Under the pieces are notes generated by a model. The model ran no database searches and was not told the origin of the DNA. It was given only the letters and a program-made list of their open reading frames with translations. A program made the translations under genes and the position numbers. A stretch of DNA of 64,000 nt from Aralia elata (Eukaryota; Streptophyta; Magnoliopsida; Apiales; Araliaceae), in NCBI GenBank assembly GCA_034770075.1, contig CM068387.1, positions 76,447,971 to 76,511,970 on the forward strand, read 5' to 3'. How positions within the stretch are numbered: position 1 is the stretch's first letter; each line of letters starts with the position of its first letter. Shown in pieces: positions 1-11,455 of this stretch.

Positions 1-19
1 TTCTGGCATTTTATTTCAG

Positions 20-1785
20 TGTTTCATTACGCTCCTGATATGTCCATTGAATGTTTTCTATCGTCCAACACGATATTGTTTCCTTAGAGTGATTCGCAAC
101 ATAGTGTGCTCTCCATTTTATAAGGTACTTCACATCTATATTTTCTTATCATTTGCAATTAAAGAACGCTTTTTTTTTTTATAGGATTAGACAAAGGAAT
201 TAGAGATAATTTTGTATTGATAATACAATTTGTGCAGGTTTTGATGGTAGACTTTTTTATGGCTGACCAACTTACTAGTCAGGTAAGCTTACACATCTAA
301 GCCTGTAATTTTAAGCAGCCTTGAAGAAAAAAAAATTAAAATTGTTTGATTTGGACTAAAATTGTACAATTATTTATTTATTTTTTTTTTTTTTTTTTGC
401 GTACAGATTCCATTGATGAGGCACATGGAATCAACAGCCTGCTACTTTCTTGCAGGAAGTTTCAAAACACACCGATACGCAACCTGTAAATCCGGAAAAA
501 TGTACAGAGAGCTAGCTTATGTTATCTCTTTCGCGCCATACTATTGGCGTGCCATGCAGGTAAAAAAAAAAATTCTGGTATTTCTTTCAAAATTGTAAAA
601 GAAATAGTATTGTTTGAATGTTAGAGAATAGTAACGCTGAGAAAAATAATAGCAAATAGAAATCGAAAGAAAAACAATCAAACACAAGACATAATTTATG
701 TGACTCACTTAAAAGTTAGGCTAGTTCACGACCAGCGACAAATCAGTCTCACTATCTTTAAAACTTCGTACAAACTATACAATGCAGGCTTCACTATATC
801 AATCATATTTTCATCACCGAGTGCCTAACTAATTTTTGCATTTAAATGTTGTGGGATTATCCCTAATTAATTCTCTTAATTTAATTGTGAAAGTAACATT
901 ATTTTTATTTCTTATGCAAATTACTAGTGTGCTAGGCGATGGTTTGATGAATGTGACGTGAATCACCTTGCCAACTTGGGGAAATACATGTCGGCCATGG
1001 TAGCAGCCGGGGCGAGGTTAACCTACGCCAGGCAGCCAACAACATTGTGGATGATCATAGTCTTGGTGACTTCATTAGTGGCCACAGTTTATCAGTTGTA
1101 CTGGGACTTTGTTAAAGACTGGGGACTTTTTGACCCAAGATCGAAAAACCCTTGGCTTAGGGATGATTTGATACTAAAGAAGAAAAGCATCTACTACATT
1201 TCCATTGTGAGCTCTCTGTCTTAAATTCTCTCTATTTCTGTTTGTTGTATCTTTTTTCTTCTCCTATTAGAACATGATTTGGAACTATCTAATGAGATGT
1301 ACAATTTCATTTGTAGGCTTTGAATTTTGTTCTAAGAGTTGCTTGGGTGGAGACTGTGTTGCATTTTAACCTTGGAATTTTTGAGTCAAAATTGCTAGAC
1401 TTTTTCTTGGCTTCATTAGAGGTCATTCGACGAGGACATTGGAATTTCTACAGGTACATGTCGTTTTACACATAATCGATAAGTAGTATAAATTTAAGAT
1501 AATTTAATTTATGAGAAAACGAGAGCTCAGCAGTTTCCGACAATAAAAAAACAATAATATCAGTACTGACTACTGAGCTCTAATATGTTCCCAATTTATT
1601 CCTATATTTGTTATTTACTGACAAAGCCAAAAATACTTAAGAGTATTGATGAATATATGAAAGGTTCTAACTTTGTCAAAATATGATTCTGAAGGTTGGA
1701 GAATGAGCATTTAAATAATTCTGGGAAGTTCAGAGCTGTGAAGACTGTTCCTTTACCATTCCGTGAGGCAGATTCTGATGGCTGA
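20..1785 (+). CDS. PHO1: PHO1-type phosphate exporter, C-terminal EXS region (5' end outside window)
   Basis: Six exons are readable: 20-124, 238-282, 407-559, 928-1206, 1317-1453 and 1695-1785 (stop TGA 1783-1785). All junctions are GT..AG and the frame stays open for 269 residues. PHO1 proteins export inorganic phosphate into the root xylem and have an N-terminal SPX sensor and a C-terminal EXS membrane domain. Only the EXS part lies here; full proteins are usually about 750-800 residues. Family signatures seen are FYRPTRYCFLR, IRNIVCSPFYK, FFMADQLTSQ, CYFLAGSF, YWRAMQCARRW and AGARLTYARQP, then a hydrophobic helix, and a tail ending in KTVPLPFREADSDG. The SPX domain and promoter lie before base 1. 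The nearby FAO and FBN4 genes match the neighbours I recall for Arabidopsis PHO1 (At3g23430), which favours PHO1 over a PHO1;H paralogue. No frameshift was seen. Confidence 0.93.
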
Positions 1786-2520
1786 AATCATTCATCAAGT
1801 AGACGTACAACAGATGCCGAGTGAACTTGACATGCATGCAGGGGCATTCCGCGATACATTGAGGGGATGGACTCAATTTCACTGTCACAATTAATGGGAA
1901 ATCTTTGTTACTCAAAATTCTGGTGGATCAATCCAACACACATGTGAGCTGTAAAGCTTCAAATGTGATGAAGAAAAAAGATACATCTACCACCCTAATT
2001 AATGTCCCTTTGTATATGTAATAATATATTGCATGTCAATTGAATGTAGCATTGGCATAAATGAATACTTATGCATTGTTGTACATTTTTCTTTTTTGAC
2101 CCTTATTTTAGAAGGTAGGTAGTGTTCCGCAGTGCTCACTTGTTTAAGTGTTTGGTCACTAGTTCATGTTCTAAAATTTCTCTCAATAAATATTGATCAT
2201 AAAAATAGATGACACTATGTTCCTATTATTTCTTAGACCATTATGCTCATTACAACCTTTTAATTGTAAATATTAACAAGTTGAACTTTTTTACTACTAG
2301 TGGTTCTTACTTGGTTTCTTTTTTTGGTCTTGTTAAGAACACATTACATTACATATCATATGGGGATAGAAGCAGTGAAAATCCAATCCCACTTTCACTG
2401 TGAGAGCAAGGGGGTAATTGTCAATGTTTGCCACCCTGATTCTTAAGAATCTATATAGTTGAACAAATAGGATATGACATTGGTTATTTTTGTATACTAC
2501 TAAATATCACTCATCGGATT
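1786..2520. other. 3' flank of the PHO1 gene
   Basis: AT-rich sequence with the likely 3' UTR of the PHO1-type gene in its first 200-300 bases. Short open frames here show no family resemblance. Nothing else was recognised. Confidence 0.5.
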
Positions 2521-2738
2521 AATTCCCTCCATTACACTTATTTTTAAATTTTTTTCAATACACATTTAACAACATAAATAGTACATTTAGCGACAAAATA
2601 CAATTCGTAACATACAATTAGCAACACAATAAAATTCGTCGCAAATAATTGTATCGATGAAAGTATCACTAAAAGCTATATTTATATCGCTAAATGTGTA
2701 TTAAGAGAAATTAGATGATAGGCATAATGGAGGGAATT
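2521..2738. repeat. Small MITE with AATTCCCTCCATTA inverted ends
   Basis: The stretch begins with AATTCCCTCCATTA and ends with its reverse complement. The interior repeats short motifs such as AGCGACAAAATA and CGTCGCAAATAATTG. The same interior motifs recur in the split copy next to it (2739-2856 plus 17058-17195), so this is a dispersed family. It has no coding capacity. The target duplication could not be fixed with certainty. Confidence 0.6.
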
Positions 2739-2856
2739 CTAATCCCTCCTCGAATTAGAATCCTCTCCATTGCGCATATCCTCCAATTTCTCTCAATACA
2801 CATTTAACATCCAATTTCCCCAAATACATATTCAACGACACAAATAATATATTTAG
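2739..2856. repeat. Left half of a second MITE copy, cut by the LTR retrotransposon
   Basis: Related to the MITE at 2521-2738 (shared CTCCATT end and AATACACATTTAAC motif). It stops at the TTTAG target site (2852-2856) where the LTR element starts. The matching right half resumes at 17058. Confidence 0.55.
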
Positions 2857-3516
2857 TGTGGGCCCAAGTGCATATTAGGGTTCACATGACCTAATTGAAT
2901 TAAATGTACAAATTAGGGTTTACAAAAAACCTAATTAAATGTACAAATTAGGGTTTATGTGACCTAATTAAATGTACTAGACCCGGGGAAGTCTCCACGT
3001 GTTCCAAGGCAGAAGACTCGTGGATGCGACCCATTTTGGGAATTGATTGAGGGATTGGATTGGTGGCTAGAAGAACAGGGCAATTTGGGCATTACTTTAA
3101 TGATTAAAGGATATTTCTGGAATTTTTCCTATAAAACATAATTAAAGGGTATTTCTGGAATTCTCCTTAAAACATGTGTCTGGCATGTGACTATTTCCCA
3201 GACAAGCTTTATAAATAGTCCCTCTATTCTAAGAAAAGGGGATCGCTCTCAAGACATTACACTTAGACTCTTGGAAGCTCTAAACACTTGAAACTCTCTC
3301 TCTCAACTCGAAGACTCAAGAAGGCTCTTGGAATCCCTGCTACCCTAACCCGGTTTCTGGATTCTGAGAGTTCTGCCAAGTGTCATTGGAGTAATTGCCT
3401 ACCTGTTCTTCTCCCCTCGTCAATCAATCAATCAGTTCTGTACTCTTTGTGGATTTCTCTCCTCTCCAGCCAACACGAAACCCTAACCCTAGCAAGGTGT
3501 AATTTTCTTACCTACA
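2857..3516 (+). repeat. 5' LTR
   Basis: 660 bp, starting TGTGGGCCCAAG and ending TTACCTACA. It contains a TATA box and matches 16392-17052 throughout with scattered single-base changes. Confidence 0.93.
3210..3217 (+). promoter_or_regulatory. TATA box of the 5' LTR
   Basis: TATAAATA is placed in the right half of the LTR, as expected for the U3/R promoter of a + strand element. The 3' LTR has the same box at about 16746. Confidence 0.6.
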
Positions 3517-3520
3517 TTTA

Positions 3521-3540
3521 TTTGGCGACTCTGCTGGGGA
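3521..3540 (+). promoter_or_regulatory. Putative primer-binding site
   Basis: TTTGGCGACTCTGCTGGGGA begins four bases after the LTR end. It resembles tRNA-primed binding sites reported in Tat/Ogre-type elements, where tRNA-Arg has been proposed as primer. The tRNA match was not computed. Confidence 0.45.
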
Positions 3541-3552
3541 GGTGTAGAATTC

Positions 3553-3754
3553 GTGAAGGGTATGCCCACAACTCGAAGTGGGAGAATTACAGGAAGAGTT
3601 TCACCGACAACAAGCATCACTTCACCGGATCCGATTTCAAGGCAAGTAAATCCAGTGCTCCAAAGCGCGAATCTGGATTTTGATCCACCCATCTTAAAAG
3701 ACGTTTCGGAAGGAAGTTCAACATCACCTCAAATGGCTGATCAACAACAAAGTA
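3553..3754 (+). pseudogene. gag, N-terminal piece, cut by the CACTA element
   Basis: The reading frame opens with ATG 36 bases after the LTR and begins MPTTRSGR, a start typical of plant Ty3-type Gag. It reaches MADQQQS and is then cut by the CACTA insertion at 3755. The rest of gag resumes at 11456. Simply closing the gap leaves the two parts one frame apart, so gag had a further frameshift or an internal deletion in addition to the insertion. Confidence 0.6.
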
Positions 3755-4410
3755 CACTACAAAAAATCACACAAAAAATGACGCTAAAATTTGTCACATA
3801 AAATTCATTTTTCGTCACTAAAACATTTAGTGACGATTGTTAATCGTCATAGAGACCGTCACCGTATGAGCGTGGTATTAGGTTTATTTGACAATATTTG
3901 ATGTCGTCACTAAATGTTTTAACTTATGGTGACGATCTACATCATTGTCACTATAATTAATTACTTTTAGTGACATTAATAGCGTCACTATTTGAATGAA
4001 ACTTTCGTCACTCTATATTATGTTTCGTCATCAAAACTTGGTGCATTAAATGACAAAAATCGTTTTTCGTCATTAAATGATATTGTTTTAGTGACGAAAA
4101 TATGTTACTCTATTTAAATCATCTAATTTTAATGACGACAATATTGTCATATTTATGATTATTCTTTCGTCATGTTATTGTGTTTAGCGTCACCAAAAAT
4201 AAGAAAATAAATGACGACTGAAAAATTTGTCACCTAATAATATATTTAACATGACAATTATGTCGTTGTCATTTCATATTTTAAATAATATTACAAAATA
4301 ATTTGTCACCAAAGAGTTATTTTTGGGACAAATTTTTCAATGTCACTAATTGAATACTTATGATGACGATACATCTCGTCACAAAAAGAGTTACTAATAG
4401 TGACAAAATT
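3755..4410. repeat. Left subterminal repeat block of the CACTA element
   Basis: Short motifs of the form GTCACTAAA, GTGACGA and TCGTCAC recur every 20-40 bases in both orientations. In CACTA elements such blocks bind the element-encoded TnpA protein; here that role is inferred. Confidence 0.75.
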
Positions 4411-4439
4411 AGCAGCAGCAGCAGCAACACCAACCATAG

Positions 4440-5300
4440 TATTGTTGTAACTTGCACACATAGTATTGTTGTCGTTTAAGATACTTTTTTTTTCTAAATT
4501 TAAACTGTATTAAAAGAAAAAGGAAGAAAATACAAACAACATGGAAAAATTCCAATCAGAAACATAGACACCATAAGACAGACCCTATGATGTCATGACT
4601 ATAAAGAAAACAAGATTACAAGGCCATAAGCCCCGCAGAAGAAAATTTGGGAAAACCTAGTGCAAATGGCAAGCCAACCAACAAACACTAGCAGCAGCAC
4701 CACCAACTAAGCCAACCAGACCAGCCACTACCCCACCAAAACACCCAGAAGCTGACACACCATGCAGCAGTACATGCCACACAGCACTCACAGCAGCAAC
4801 AAGGAGACAACAACACCCAGCAGACCCAACACAAACCCAGTAGCAGAAATGCTAAAAAAAGGCAACAAAGCAGCAACAGAGACATACCGCAACAAGAAAA
4901 ACAGCCACAACAGATGGGTTGAGCAGGACCAAGCAAAAAGTGGCAGCACACCAGGCCAAACGGAACAGACCACAAGCCCAGCAGCAACAACCTGCCCACA
5001 GCAACCCAGGACCAAACCAACAGAGCACAGAACCCAAAACCAAGACAGCCCTCGATCGCAAATGCCAACTTGATTTTCTTTAACTGGAAATAATATCATG
5101 TACGCAATAGAAATATATCAACCAACCACGAGTAAATTTCTGCTTGTTTATAATACATTGTAACTAGCAAGCCATCCTCATGGGGTTGATGGTGAAGTAT
5201 CGCAAGGAAATTGTAACGATATATGATTGTTGTATGTCTATTCAAGCAACAAGAAAAATGAAAATGTTAGTATATTAAATCTTCAAGTTAAGCCCCTTCC
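4440..5300. other. Low-complexity internal CACTA sequence
   Basis: A CAGCAGCA/ACCAGC-rich stretch (about 4680-5060) gives long but compositionally biased open frames on both strands (Cys/Leu/Trp-rich on minus, Thr/Gln-rich on plus). They are not considered genes. The stretch before it (4490-4680) ends, read on minus, in an A-rich run and could be a truncated LINE tail. A similar CAGCA-rich tract lies at 8175-8440. Confidence 0.45.
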
Positions 5301-5317
5301 ATAAGCTAGAACAACCA

Positions 5318-5401
5318 AATTGAATGATCATTTGGCGCAACTCCATTCAACCAAGTTTGATGCACTTGGAGCCAAGTGAGCCCTTCTGAAACAATCACAT
5401 C
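5318..5401 (-). pseudogene. Exon-like fragment inside the CACTA element (unrecognised)
   Basis: Read on minus, a splice-acceptor-like TTTATCCAG is followed by an open frame with ordinary protein composition (DVIVSEGLTWLQVHQTW) ending at a stop. A further acceptor/donor-bounded piece lies just upstream on minus (about 5493-5541). The source gene was not recognised. It could belong with the 5876-6100 piece. Confidence 0.35.
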
Positions 5402-5875
5402 CTGGATAAACCAAATAGAATTTCAAATAAATACATTTAGCAAACTTTTAATATAATGTTTTACTTATAGAATCTCAAATCTCACCTTTGAACTTAATAA
5501 AACTGTGGTCAGGCAGCCATACTACTCTTCACCTACATGAGTTGGTGAGCCATTAGAAAGTTAATGCTAGAACATAACTGAGGAACATGGCAAAACTATA
5601 ACATAGATAAGATTTATTTATTCTTAGTAAAAACAATGGTGAATATTGTAAGCTATTTAAAAAATACTACTAATTATAAGAATTATTGTTTGATAATTTT
5701 AAATGAATCATTTCAATTTTGAATTTGAAAAGGTCTAAAATTGACTTTTAAACAATCAATAATGACCTTATACATCGGAATAGAGAGGGTATTAAAATAA
5801 TAAAAGTAAATTGAATAAACCATGACATCAACTAATTTAATGATGTTGAGGAAAATGCAGCAGGTGATAGAGAAA

Positions 5876-6100
5876 TTAAAGATTAGGAGGTGAGGTAGGA
5901 AATTGTATCTCACCAGATAGCTCCCACTTCTTGAACTTTAAAAGCCATGTGTCTGAACCAACCTGTTCTGGCAAAACCTGATCAAACCAAACCCGAAATT
6001 GTTCCCCTTGTTTATCTCCATAACATTGTTTCAATGCATTTACGCATTCATGAAGAGGTTTCTGAACACCGGATGGGTGAACGAGAACACTAGGTGGACC
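5876..6100 (-). pseudogene. Captured exon with stop codon, source gene unrecognised
   Basis: Minus-strand open frame of 74 residues beginning right after an ATCTTGCAG acceptor. Composition is normal for a globular protein, with stretches such as GPPSVLVHPSG, ECVNALKQCYGD and WFDQVLPEQVGSDTWLLKF. It ends in a stop after PTSPPNL. It does not look like transposase. It reads like the last exon of a host gene carried by the CACTA element. I could not name the family. Confidence 0.45.
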
Positions 6101-7263
6101 CTGCAAGATCGTAAAAAAGTTAAACCAGTGCAATTTACAAAGGGTATTACAGTACAGCCAAGGCCAAAAACACAAAAGTAGGAAGCATGACTGACCTGAT
6201 GTTATAAATCGCCAAAATAAGGAACTAACATGCCTATAACACACAACAGCCTACAGATAACATACACAGACGTGTACTTTTAACCTTTGATCAGACTTTG
6301 AAAATGAATGTATCTTATTTAAGCACTAGCACTATGACAACACATGGATCAGTATTTAACCCAAATAGACAAATTATGATACATATTTTTGAATAGTTAT
6401 AATTTTCTCATATTGATTCTCATGTGAGCTTATGATCTAAAATGAACTATTCAAACTGAATAATATATATTAGAAAAATGAAACTGGCCAAATTTACTAC
6501 CCTAGCTCTTCCAGTCAGATCATCGTTCATAAGACTACGATACCACATGCATCAATAATGAGATTCATCTCAAGTATACCAACTATAAATAAAGAACTTC
6601 CACTTCCATGTCCACTTCCTCTCATCAAATCTTATTCAGCCTGAGATATACCTAAGATAAAAGTATTTGTGACTGACTTTTCTCTGTTGTATACCAAACT
6701 TTTACAAGAAAATTCTAAATCATAATCCGTAGATTTTAAGTAATATCACATGGTAACATCCAAGTGTACATATGGTATAAGCATATGAATATGAAACTGC
6801 AGATAACAAGGCATAAACATACACAAACTGATTTCAGATTTGACAAATAAATCTCACTCAAAAGTCAATTACGTGTTCTTTTTTCAATCACCTCTTCATC
6901 TAGAGTCAATTAACTTCTCTCTTTTTTTTCTTACAAAAGTTTGTTCCGTCACTTAGTTTGTGGGTTTTGAATGCGAACCTGAGCATGTGGTTGAAAAACA
7001 TTCTTATTATATGCATATATAACATAGAAATCAAGGTTCCTGTCTGAAATATATATTGGTAGCAACATGAAGTCATGTAGACAGCTAGCAGCCTAGCAAC
7101 ATGAATATATTTGTTTTGGAGGGAGATTAACAAAATTTTCGAAAACGGAAAACACAAATGCATCTAATGAGATGCATCTGATGGTACTTACAGAATGATA
7201 TGATTAACGATTAATATTTATATCAATCAAACATGAGTTTCAATGCTTCTTATCAATGGTTAC

Positions 7264-7356
7264 CTTGAACATGATCACGCTTGCCAAAATTGTTAAAGAT
7301 GTAAACATAACGTAGTATATGGGGGAAACAACAGCTGTATTGAATGTGTCAAGGGC
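7264..7356 (-). pseudogene. Captured exon of a NIPA-type magnesium transporter
   Basis: A 93-base, 31-codon open exon on minus lies between an acceptor (GAATGCAG, ending 7357) and a donor (GTAACC, from 7263). It reads ALDTFNTAVVSPIYYVMFTS followed by LTILASVIMFK. This is the strongly conserved transmembrane segment of plant NIPA (DUF803) probable magnesium transporters. No other NIPA exon was found nearby, so it is an isolated fragment of a gene normally about 330 codons long. It lies inside the CACTA element together with pieces of unrelated genes, as in gene-capturing (Pack-type) elements. Confidence 0.75.
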
Positions 7357-7967
7357 CTGCATTCAAGAGGTTCAACCAATTGAACTATAAGTATAATTTA
7401 GAATGACCAATAGAATATAAATGAAATTCAGAAGTATAACAACATATAACGGGAAACAAGTTGGGGGAAGAAGTGACCCAATTTCTGTAAAGATAATCAC
7501 ACCCACGCACACAAGCTATATGAATACATAAGCTAGGATCATTTTCTCCTGAGATAAAATCACTGCAATTGCAAGTAGAAGCCAAACTTCAAGTTTAAAA
7601 TACTTGTGTAAAAGAAACAGTCATACTTGGACCTCTTAAAAAGGTTAAAAGATAACTAAAGATAAGTAGAGAGGGCTTTGCACGCGATATTTATTACACA
7701 ATCTTAAAAGGTCTTTGAAGCTGTAAATATAGACTTCAGCAAGAGAAGTAATGCTTACTCGCTAACGAGAAAGATAGACCAAATAATCCACTACTGACAA
7801 AATAAAAAATCCATCAGTCACAAGTAACTGAGCAAGACACCCTTAAATGCTAAAGTAAAGACGGCAGAAATCCTATTTTTAACAAGTCAGAATCTCAAAC
7901 TCTGCACGTCTCCATTTCTCGAAGAACAAGTAAAATTTCACTACTTCATACGCGGGATCAAACTTTT

Positions 7968-8144
7968 CTAACTTGGAGTCTGACAGATCTGTAACATCCC
8001 TTGCGATATACTCGGGCCCAGGCTAAAATGACCAATGGCTTGTATAATACCCGTTGCACACCTCTCACTTGCATGAATTATATTGGGATTTCCTTTAGCA
8101 TTTGCAGCATGCCACTGCAACGATTCTTCCTGGGCATTACTGAC
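7968..8144 (-). pseudogene. Captured exon-like fragment, source gene unrecognised
   Basis: Following an acceptor-like TATGTTACAG on minus, an open frame reads SNAQEESLQWHAANAKG and continues to HFSLGP. An alternative frame just downstream (7900-8000) carries another protein-like run (YIARDVTDLSDSKLEKFDP), suggesting one coding exon with a frameshift near 8010. The family was not recognised. Lying between the eS10 and NIPA fragments on the same strand, it is probably a third captured gene piece. Confidence 0.4.
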
Positions 8145-8439
8145 CTGTAACATAAATTTTTTATAGGAAACAGTCATGAACAAACTCATCAGCAAACTGT
8201 CCTCGACAGCCAGCGACAAAGGCATACCCACCAGAAGCAACAAAGCAACAGAAGAAGCACCTCATCAGCAGCAAAATGGCAAGCAGCCCAGCGATGCACA
8301 CACAACACCCACACGGCCCTCAGCGAGCCCAAGCTGCCCCTCACGACCAGCAGACCAGCAAATGAAGCAACGAGCAGAGCTAGCCCAAGCTGACAGCACC
8401 TAACACGGCCCAAGGAGACAGCACCAACAAAAAAAAACA

Positions 8440-8589
8440 CCAGCAAAAGTCTCGCGGACACTCCTTGGATTTGAAGCTCTTCATCAGCTTTATCACCTAC
8501 AGATTCGGCACATTTATATCTGGATGCTGCGCCAAGTTGTAATCCTTCTTTGCGTAGCATTCAACATAACAATTAATCCTTGATATCAT
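8440..8589 (-). pseudogene. Captured fragment of 40S ribosomal protein eS10 (RPS10)
   Basis: On minus the piece opens at 8589 and reads YAKKDYNLAQHPDINVPNL. An in-frame TAG replaces the expected glutamine, and the frame continues as VIKLMKSFKSKEC. This matches the N-terminal region of plant eS10, where AKKDYNL, HPEIDVPNLQVIKLMQSFKSKE and VRETFAW are conserved. After SKEC the frame shifts by one base, and the sequence soon becomes CAGCA-rich repeat. The stop, frameshift and truncation show it is a relic. It lies within the CACTA element. Confidence 0.8.
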
Positions 8590-9587
8590 TTCAAATATTG
8601 TACTTATTAAGTAGCCAACACAGAATGACGTGGAAAATAGTAAGAAATCAAAATGAAATGAAAGAAAAAATCTTGGAGTATTAAAGATCCTGGTCCACCT
8701 TGGAGTTTTGTCTTTCCCCGATAGTCAACACTTGCTTACAATTACAATAAGCAAATTTGAATTACCAAGATATTAGGAACTTATTTTGATTCACTTAATC
8801 AAGTTGGGTTAACATATAAGTCATGTATATATGTCATCTTGCCCAAAACATAAGCTAATTATCAAGTTTAAGCATAACAGCCTCTTAGAGGGAAAATTTC
8901 AAACACCTTAAAGGCGTACTTTAAAATTCCAGATTTCATAAGCTTTAGATGGAACCTAGTCAAAAATTGCATCCTTATTACTCCAATTAGCACATATATA
9001 ATCTTTCATCACCTCAATTCACAACCCAAACATAGCAATAACAGATATCAATTACTCTAATTTCCATGAATTAACAAACAAAAGTTAGTTTACCTCTTGT
9101 TTGATGTGTTAATTGAATCCTTGCTCCAAACTTGTGATTAGTTGATTTCAACTCTTCTTTTGATAGTATCTGCTCTAATTCCTCTTGTCTGCTTGGTAAT
9201 TGAAGAAGTTCAAAATTGATTTTAGGTTAATGATGGAGCTGAGCTTGTTTGGAACGGATGGGAGAAATTTTTATTTTTCTTTTTTTCTTTTCTTTCTTTC
9301 TTTTGGAACGGATGGAAATGGATAAGGAACAGATAATTATTTTTCGCTTCTTTCTTTTTGGGTCGAATCAAAAGGAGCATAGGCTGGTTTTTTGATAGTG
9401 AATGAATAAGTCTCCAGCTCATTATTTATTCTTTTCTTAAGTGTCATGATAAAGCCTTAATAATAAGACACCTCCTGCTTAATTCTAATTAAATGACTCA
9501 GCTATATGTTTAATAATGTGAGTCATTAGATGTAAAAAATGACTTAACTTTATTTTTTTTTATAATTCCCAACCTCAGCTTCATACA

Positions 9588-9589
9588 CA

Positions 9590-9642
<53 letters not shown>
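9588..9642. repeat. (TG)n(TA)n microsatellite
   Basis: A run of GTGTGTGTGT passes directly into a long TATATA run. It lies within AT-rich internal sequence of the CACTA element; 9500-10550 shows no gene. Confidence 0.9.
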
Positions 9643-10589
9643 TATTCTTATACATTTTAATTCATGTACTATAACATCAAGTATTCTAATTATTACCCAA
9701 ACTTAATTAATTATACATTTATAATTATATATAAAAATTATCCCATTAATTATGGAATTAATCCATAACAAAGTTAACACTTTTAGTGTAACAAATTAAT
9801 TAATTGAGAATACCTAATATTTATTCCATTAGCTATTTGAATAACTCATTCAAGCTTTCAAATTAAACTTTTTTTACTTCCTCCCATAAATTGTTTTTAA
9901 ACAATTTCTTTACTATATATATATATATATAATATTTTATTCATTAATCAAATAATTAATTTGATTTACATTTACTTGGCATACTTATTTTGCCATTAAC
10001 ATCATTACACAAAATAATTCACTTCTTCATATAATTAAATAATTCTTTATTTAATTATCACATTAACAATTTCGTTCTTTACAAAACTTAATGTTTTAAC
10101 ATTCAATGATTAACTAATCTAAGTTAATCTTTTTGTTTTTTCTCACTTAATTTCCATTTCCATAACATTAATAATTCCACATATCATATATATAATTATA
10201 TTTAATCACAAATCATTCAAATTATATTATTCATACTAAAATTACAACTTAATCTCAATTAATTAATAACTAATTGAGATTTTCTTCACTTCCAGATCTC
10301 ATTTCGTAATTAACTCGAGCTAACTAATTTAATAGTTCAATTAACCATTAAATCTTACTTTTCACATATATGTATATATTTCATTCTTATACATATCAAA
10401 TCCAACACATAAATCATAAAAAAAATATATAACACATATATTTTATTCAAATCAAAATCTAAAAACGTACCTAAAATGTCAAATAATTCCTGCCATCAAT
10501 TTGAGATTACTAAAAATTGGTAATGGAGGTTCTTGACTAAATGGCGGCTGCCAATGATGAAAGGAAGATCGGTGACGGCGCTTGGATAC

Positions 10590-11452
10590 AAGAAAATTTT
10601 GCCTCCATATAAAAATGTGACGCTATTGCATTCTTTGTCACTAAATATAAGAATTTATGACGAACCATTTTTGTCACTTATCTACTCATCTAATTAGTGA
10701 CGCACTATTATCTCGTCATATAAAATTGATATTTATGACAATACAATTTGTCATAAACTACTATATTTTTCGTCTTCAAAAATTTGCCTCCAAAATTCTT
10801 CAAAAAAAATTTGCCTCCAAATAAAATTGTGACGATATTATGTACTTTGTCACTAAATATAAGCATTTATGACGAAAGATTTTTTGTCACTTATCCACGC
10901 ATCTAATTAGTGACGCACTATTATCTCGTTATATAAAATTGGTATTTATGACAATACAAATTGTCATAAATTATTATTTTTTCGTCATTAAAAAATTTTC
11001 CCAACTAAATTTCCCTCCAAAATTTTGCCTCCAAATAAAATTATGACGAATTTGTATTTGGCATCACTAAATGTAAACATTAGTGACGAAAGCACATTGT
11101 CACTAAATTTTACAAATAATTTAGGACAAACTATTATGTTGTCATCGAAAAAAATATTTTGTGACAATAAATATTGTCATCAATTATTACAAAATGTCAC
11201 TAAAAAGTTTCCCTCCAAAATTTTGGTACGAAATTCTACCTCCAAAATAACTTGTGACGAAATTTTGTTAATCGTCATCAAATGTGTAAATTAGTGACGA
11301 TATAAATGATTAATAGTGACAAAATTAAAGGTCATCACAAAAGTAAAAGTTTTAGTGACGATTATGAATTTCGTAATTATTAATTAACAAATTGTGACGA
11401 AATTTTGTGCGTGGCAAAAAATTCGTCATAAAATGTGTGATTTCTTGTAGTG
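10590..11452. repeat. Right subterminal repeat block of the CACTA element with duplicated unit
   Basis: Dense GTGACGAA, TCGTCAC and GTCACTAAATATAAG motifs occur in both orientations. A unit of about 190 bases beginning TTTGCCTCCA is present twice in close similarity (about 10597-10785 and 10806-11000). A third, more diverged copy starts near 11018. Confidence 0.8.
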
Positions 11453-11455
11453 GTA

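Larger units (their letters stand above)
3755..11452. mobile_element. Non-autonomous CACTA (En/Spm) transposon carrying host-gene fragments
   Basis: The left end is CACTACAAAAAATCACAC and the right end is the reverse complement of CACTACAAGAAATCACAC. Both are flanked by the 3-bp duplication GTA (3752-3754 and 11453-11455). Long subterminal blocks of repeated GTGACGAA/TTCGTCAC motifs occupy both ends. The CACTA ends, 3-bp duplication and subterminal repeats are the hallmarks of the superfamily. No TNP2-type transposase was recognised in the 7.7 kb. The interior (about 5.3-9.1 kb) has exon-like pieces on the minus strand, two of which can be named (eS10 and NIPA). It sits inside the gag of the surrounding retrotransposon, so it inserted later. 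Confidence 0.92.

Noticed and set aside
3288..3683. 131-codon open frame starting in the 5' LTR
   Set aside because: It runs from R/U5 of the LTR into the leader and overlaps the gag start in another frame. The copy in the 3' LTR (16824-17057) has the same frame, as expected for LTR sequence without coding function.
4688..5099. Overlapping long open frames on both strands
   Set aside because: They arise from CAGCAGCA/ACCAGC-rich low-complexity DNA. The translations are Cys/Leu/Trp-rich or Thr/Gln-rich with no domain and are mirror images of each other.
8176..8403. Plus-strand frame of 75 codons
   Set aside because: Low-complexity Ser/Pro/Thr product from the CAGCA-rich tract beside the eS10 relic; the tract is repeated at 4680-5060.
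3755..11452. CRISPR-like array from the repeated GTGACGAA/TTCGTCAC motifs
   Set aside because: Repeats are short, in both orientations and irregularly spaced, within plant CACTA ends; they are subterminal transposon repeats.
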